From contig CAWKIV010000006.1 in assembly GCA_963849885.1 (NCBI GenBank), positions 248,001 to 312,000 of the forward strand: a DNA stretch of 64,000 bases. The letters are read 5' to 3'. Numbering within the stretch: the first letter of the stretch is position 1; each line of letters opens with the position of its first letter. Position numbers and translations under genes: made by a program. The notes below the pieces were generated by a model, which saw only the letters and a list, made by a program, of their open reading frames with translations, made no database searches and had not been told where the DNA came from. Positions 62,675 to 64,000 of the stretch are shown piece after piece. This DNA is from CADCTP01 sp963849885 (GTDB taxonomy: Bacteria; Actinomycetota; Actinomycetes; Mycobacteriales; CADCTP01).

Positions 62675-63283
62675 TCAGCTGCTCAGCAGCGCGCGGGTGG
62701 TCTCCCAGCCCTCCAGGCCCGGGTCGAGGCCGGCCAGGTCGCCCGGCGTGCGCAACCGGTGCCAGCCCTGGGCGACCGCGAGGTCCCGGCGGGCCGGAGC
62801 GGCGGCGCGCAGGCGCTCCACCGCATCCGGCGTGTCCAGGGTGAGGCCGGCCGGCAGCCAGCCGGGCGCGGGCAGCCGGGCGGCGAGCACCACCAGGCCG
62901 CCACCCGCCGCCGGCACCGCGGCCACGCTCGCGCCGGTCAGCCGGGAGAACGGCTTGGCCACCAGCAGGCCGGGCAGGTCCGGGGCGTCCGCGGCGACCA
63001 GCGCGGCCTCGTCGTAGCCGCGGGCGGCGAGCGCGGCGAAGACCTCGATCGGGCTGGCCAGCACGGTCTCCAGCACCGGCGTGCCCGGCCAGACCACGTC
63101 CTCGGCGTCGGCGACGCGGTCGGCCGCCGCGGCGACCACCGGCTCCAGCCCGGGCAGCCCGACGAGCAGGTCGGCGATGTCCTCGGCCAGCGCCCGGGCG
63201 AACGCGTCCGGCGCCACCCCCGGCGGGCACGCGCCGGCGGCCGGCGGCCCGGCCAGCAGCAGCACCGCGGCCCGCCGCGTCAC
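62675..63283 (-). CDS. Nucleotidyltransferase-like hypothetical protein
   Basis: A 202-residue protein with RRAAVLLLAGPPAAGA at the N terminus and GYDEAALVAADAPDLPGLL in the middle, faintly like the nucleotide-binding and metal-binding loops of molybdenum-cofactor or DUF2064-type nucleotidyltransferases. The expected second acidic motif is weak, so function is only tentative. It converges on the metalloprotease gene and overlaps nothing. Confidence 0.6.
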   Translation of the reverse strand: MTRRAAVLLLAGPPAAGACPPGVAPDAFARALAEDIADLLVGLPGLEPVVAAAADRVADAEDVVWPGTPVLETVLASPIEVFAALAARGYDEAALVAADAPDLPGLLVAKPFSRLTGASVAAVPAAGGGLVVLAARLPAPGWLPAGLTLDTPDAVERLRAAAPARRDLAVAQGWHRLRTPGDLAGLDPGLEGWETTRALLSS

Positions 63284-63293
63284 CCGGCCACGC

Positions 63294-63890
63294 TCATCCG
63301 GACGCCACGCCGGGATCGACCTCGGCCGGCGGCTCGTCCGTGGCCCCGGACCACTCCAGCCGGGCCGCCGCGGCGACGCCCTCCAGGTAGCCGCGGGCCC
63401 GGTCGGCCCGCGGGTAGCGCCCGACCAGCTCCCAGAAGTCCGCGCCGTGCCCGGGCACCAGCAGGTGGGCCAGCTCGTGCACCAGCACGTAGTCCAGCAC
63501 CCAGCCCGGCATCTCGCGCAGCCGCTCGGACACCCGGATGCTCCCGTCGGCGGGCGTGCAGGACCCCCACCGGGCGGCCATGTTGGACACCCAGCGGACG
63601 CTCTCCGGCCGGGCCCGGCCGTCCAGCACGGTGGCCGCGAGGTGCCGGGCCCGGCCGAGCAGCGCCTCGTCGCTGCGCCGCGGCCCGCGCTGCCGGCGCT
63701 GGTCGCGCGCCTGCAGCCGGGCCAGCATCTCGGCCACCCAGCGCCGCTCCTCCGCCTTGCTGAACCGGGCCGGGATCAGCACCACGGTGACGTCGCCGTC
63801 ACGATATGCCGAGACGGTGCGCCGGCGCCGCGCACTCCGTCGCACCTCGACAGCAGGCGCGGCCCGGTCGACGAGAGGCGGACGGGCCAC
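63294..63890 (-). CDS. M48-like metallopeptidase with HELAH motif (YgjP/DUF45 type)
   Basis: A 198-residue protein. WLDYVLVHELAHLLVPGHGADFWELVGRYP contains the zinc motif HELAH and the downstream His of the YgjP-like family, preceded by WGSCTPADGSIRVSERLREMPGWVLDY. These small metalloproteins are often found with restriction or DNA-repair genes but no such gene is seen here. The GTG at 63890 is used. The gene lies near the window edge; only 110 bp of intergenic DNA follow. Confidence 0.85.
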   Translation of the reverse strand: MARPPLVDRAAPAVEVRRSARRRRTVSAYRDGDVTVVLIPARFSKAEERRWVAEMLARLQARDQRRQRGPRRSDEALLGRARHLAATVLDGRARPESVRWVSNMAARWGSCTPADGSIRVSERLREMPGWVLDYVLVHELAHLLVPGHGADFWELVGRYPRADRARGYLEGVAAAARLEWSGATDEPPAEVDPGVASG

Positions 63891-64000
63891 GACTGAACGG
63901 TAGCGGCCCGGACCGACGATTTCGCCGCGTGATTTCTGTGCTCCACACCCGGTGGACACCATCGGCGCTGGTCAGCCGCCCGGACGAGCGTCACTCACCG

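Noticed and set aside
63990..64000. Another GTCACTC repeat cluster at the window end
   Set aside because: Only one partial copy is visible before the sequence stops, so a cluster cannot be supported.

Overview
This window is chromosomal DNA from a very GC-rich actinomycete (well above 70% GC by eye, with G/C in nearly every third codon position). The lineage call rests on content: the fused 2-oxoglutarate enzyme Kgd, a WhiB1 protein, a PdtaS-type sensor kinase, a mycothiol-system SigR/RsrA pair, a nickel superoxide dismutase and an actinobacterial initiator tRNA-fMet. Gene order matches the Mycobacterium tuberculosis neighbourhood whiB1-pdtaS-(biotin carrier)-rsrA-sigH ... SRAP-aroA-rsgA, and separately UPF0182-PDZ protease-zinc metalloprotease. 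A Frankiales/Geodermatophilales-like relative is my guess; the sequence alone does not fix the genus. I see no prophage, transposase, CRISPR-Cas or biosynthetic gene cluster.

Layout. 1-5.2 kb: trehalose genes (GT20 synthase fragment overlapping a GH15 hydrolase), a metallo-beta-lactamase-fold protein, an MmcQ/YjbR protein and a phytoene-dehydrogenase-like oxidoreductase. 5.4-12.2 kb: an ABC exporter, then kgd with two small downstream genes. 12.2-22 kb: monooxygenase, rhomboid protease, malic enzyme, RmlC-like epimerase, an ArsR-type regulator with its exporter, sodX/sodN, a sigma factor with its anti-sigma kinase, and a lipid kinase. 22-35.5 kb: the whiB1/pdtaS/sigR block, interrupted by a subtilase and cstA-ybdD. 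35.5-43.5 kb: a frameshifted acyl-CoA ligase, a five-gene SRAP-RHH-VOC-MFS-hydrolase operon, aroA and a frameshifted rsgA. 43.8-50.8 kb: an HTH-DUF2087-Nudix fusion, hisN, vapBC, alcohol dehydrogenase, aroQ and a hydroxyacyl-CoA dehydrogenase. 50.8-64 kb: an FAD oxidase interrupted inside a 21-bp tandem repeat, a UvrA-like ATPase, tRNA-fMet, a UPF0182 membrane protein and a conserved block of proteases and unknowns.

Most operons show 4-bp GTGA or ATGA overlaps, so translational coupling is common. The regulatory signals I trust most are: a SigR-type autoregulatory promoter with two start codons; a CRP-type site before whiB1; a perfect 18-bp palindrome touching the ribosome binding site of the ArsR-type gene; palindromes before the ABC operon and vapB; and a promoter for tRNA-fMet whose -35 element lies in a terminator-like hairpin loop.

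The most unusual structure is non-coding or repetitive. Gaps between convergent genes hold arrays of inverted GC-rich repeats: a degenerate 60-71-bp-period hairpin array at 23.7-24.2 kb, and a GAGTGACGG/CCGTCACTC family at 3.6, 35.6 and 43.5-43.8 kb. Short tandem repeats have also expanded inside genes, and four genes (acyl-CoA ligase, rsgA, FAD oxidase, UPF0182) carry apparent frameshifts. In the FAD oxidase the shift is exactly explained by 5 bases missing from one 21-bp unit. Whether these are biological variation or sequencing indels cannot be settled from the sequence alone.
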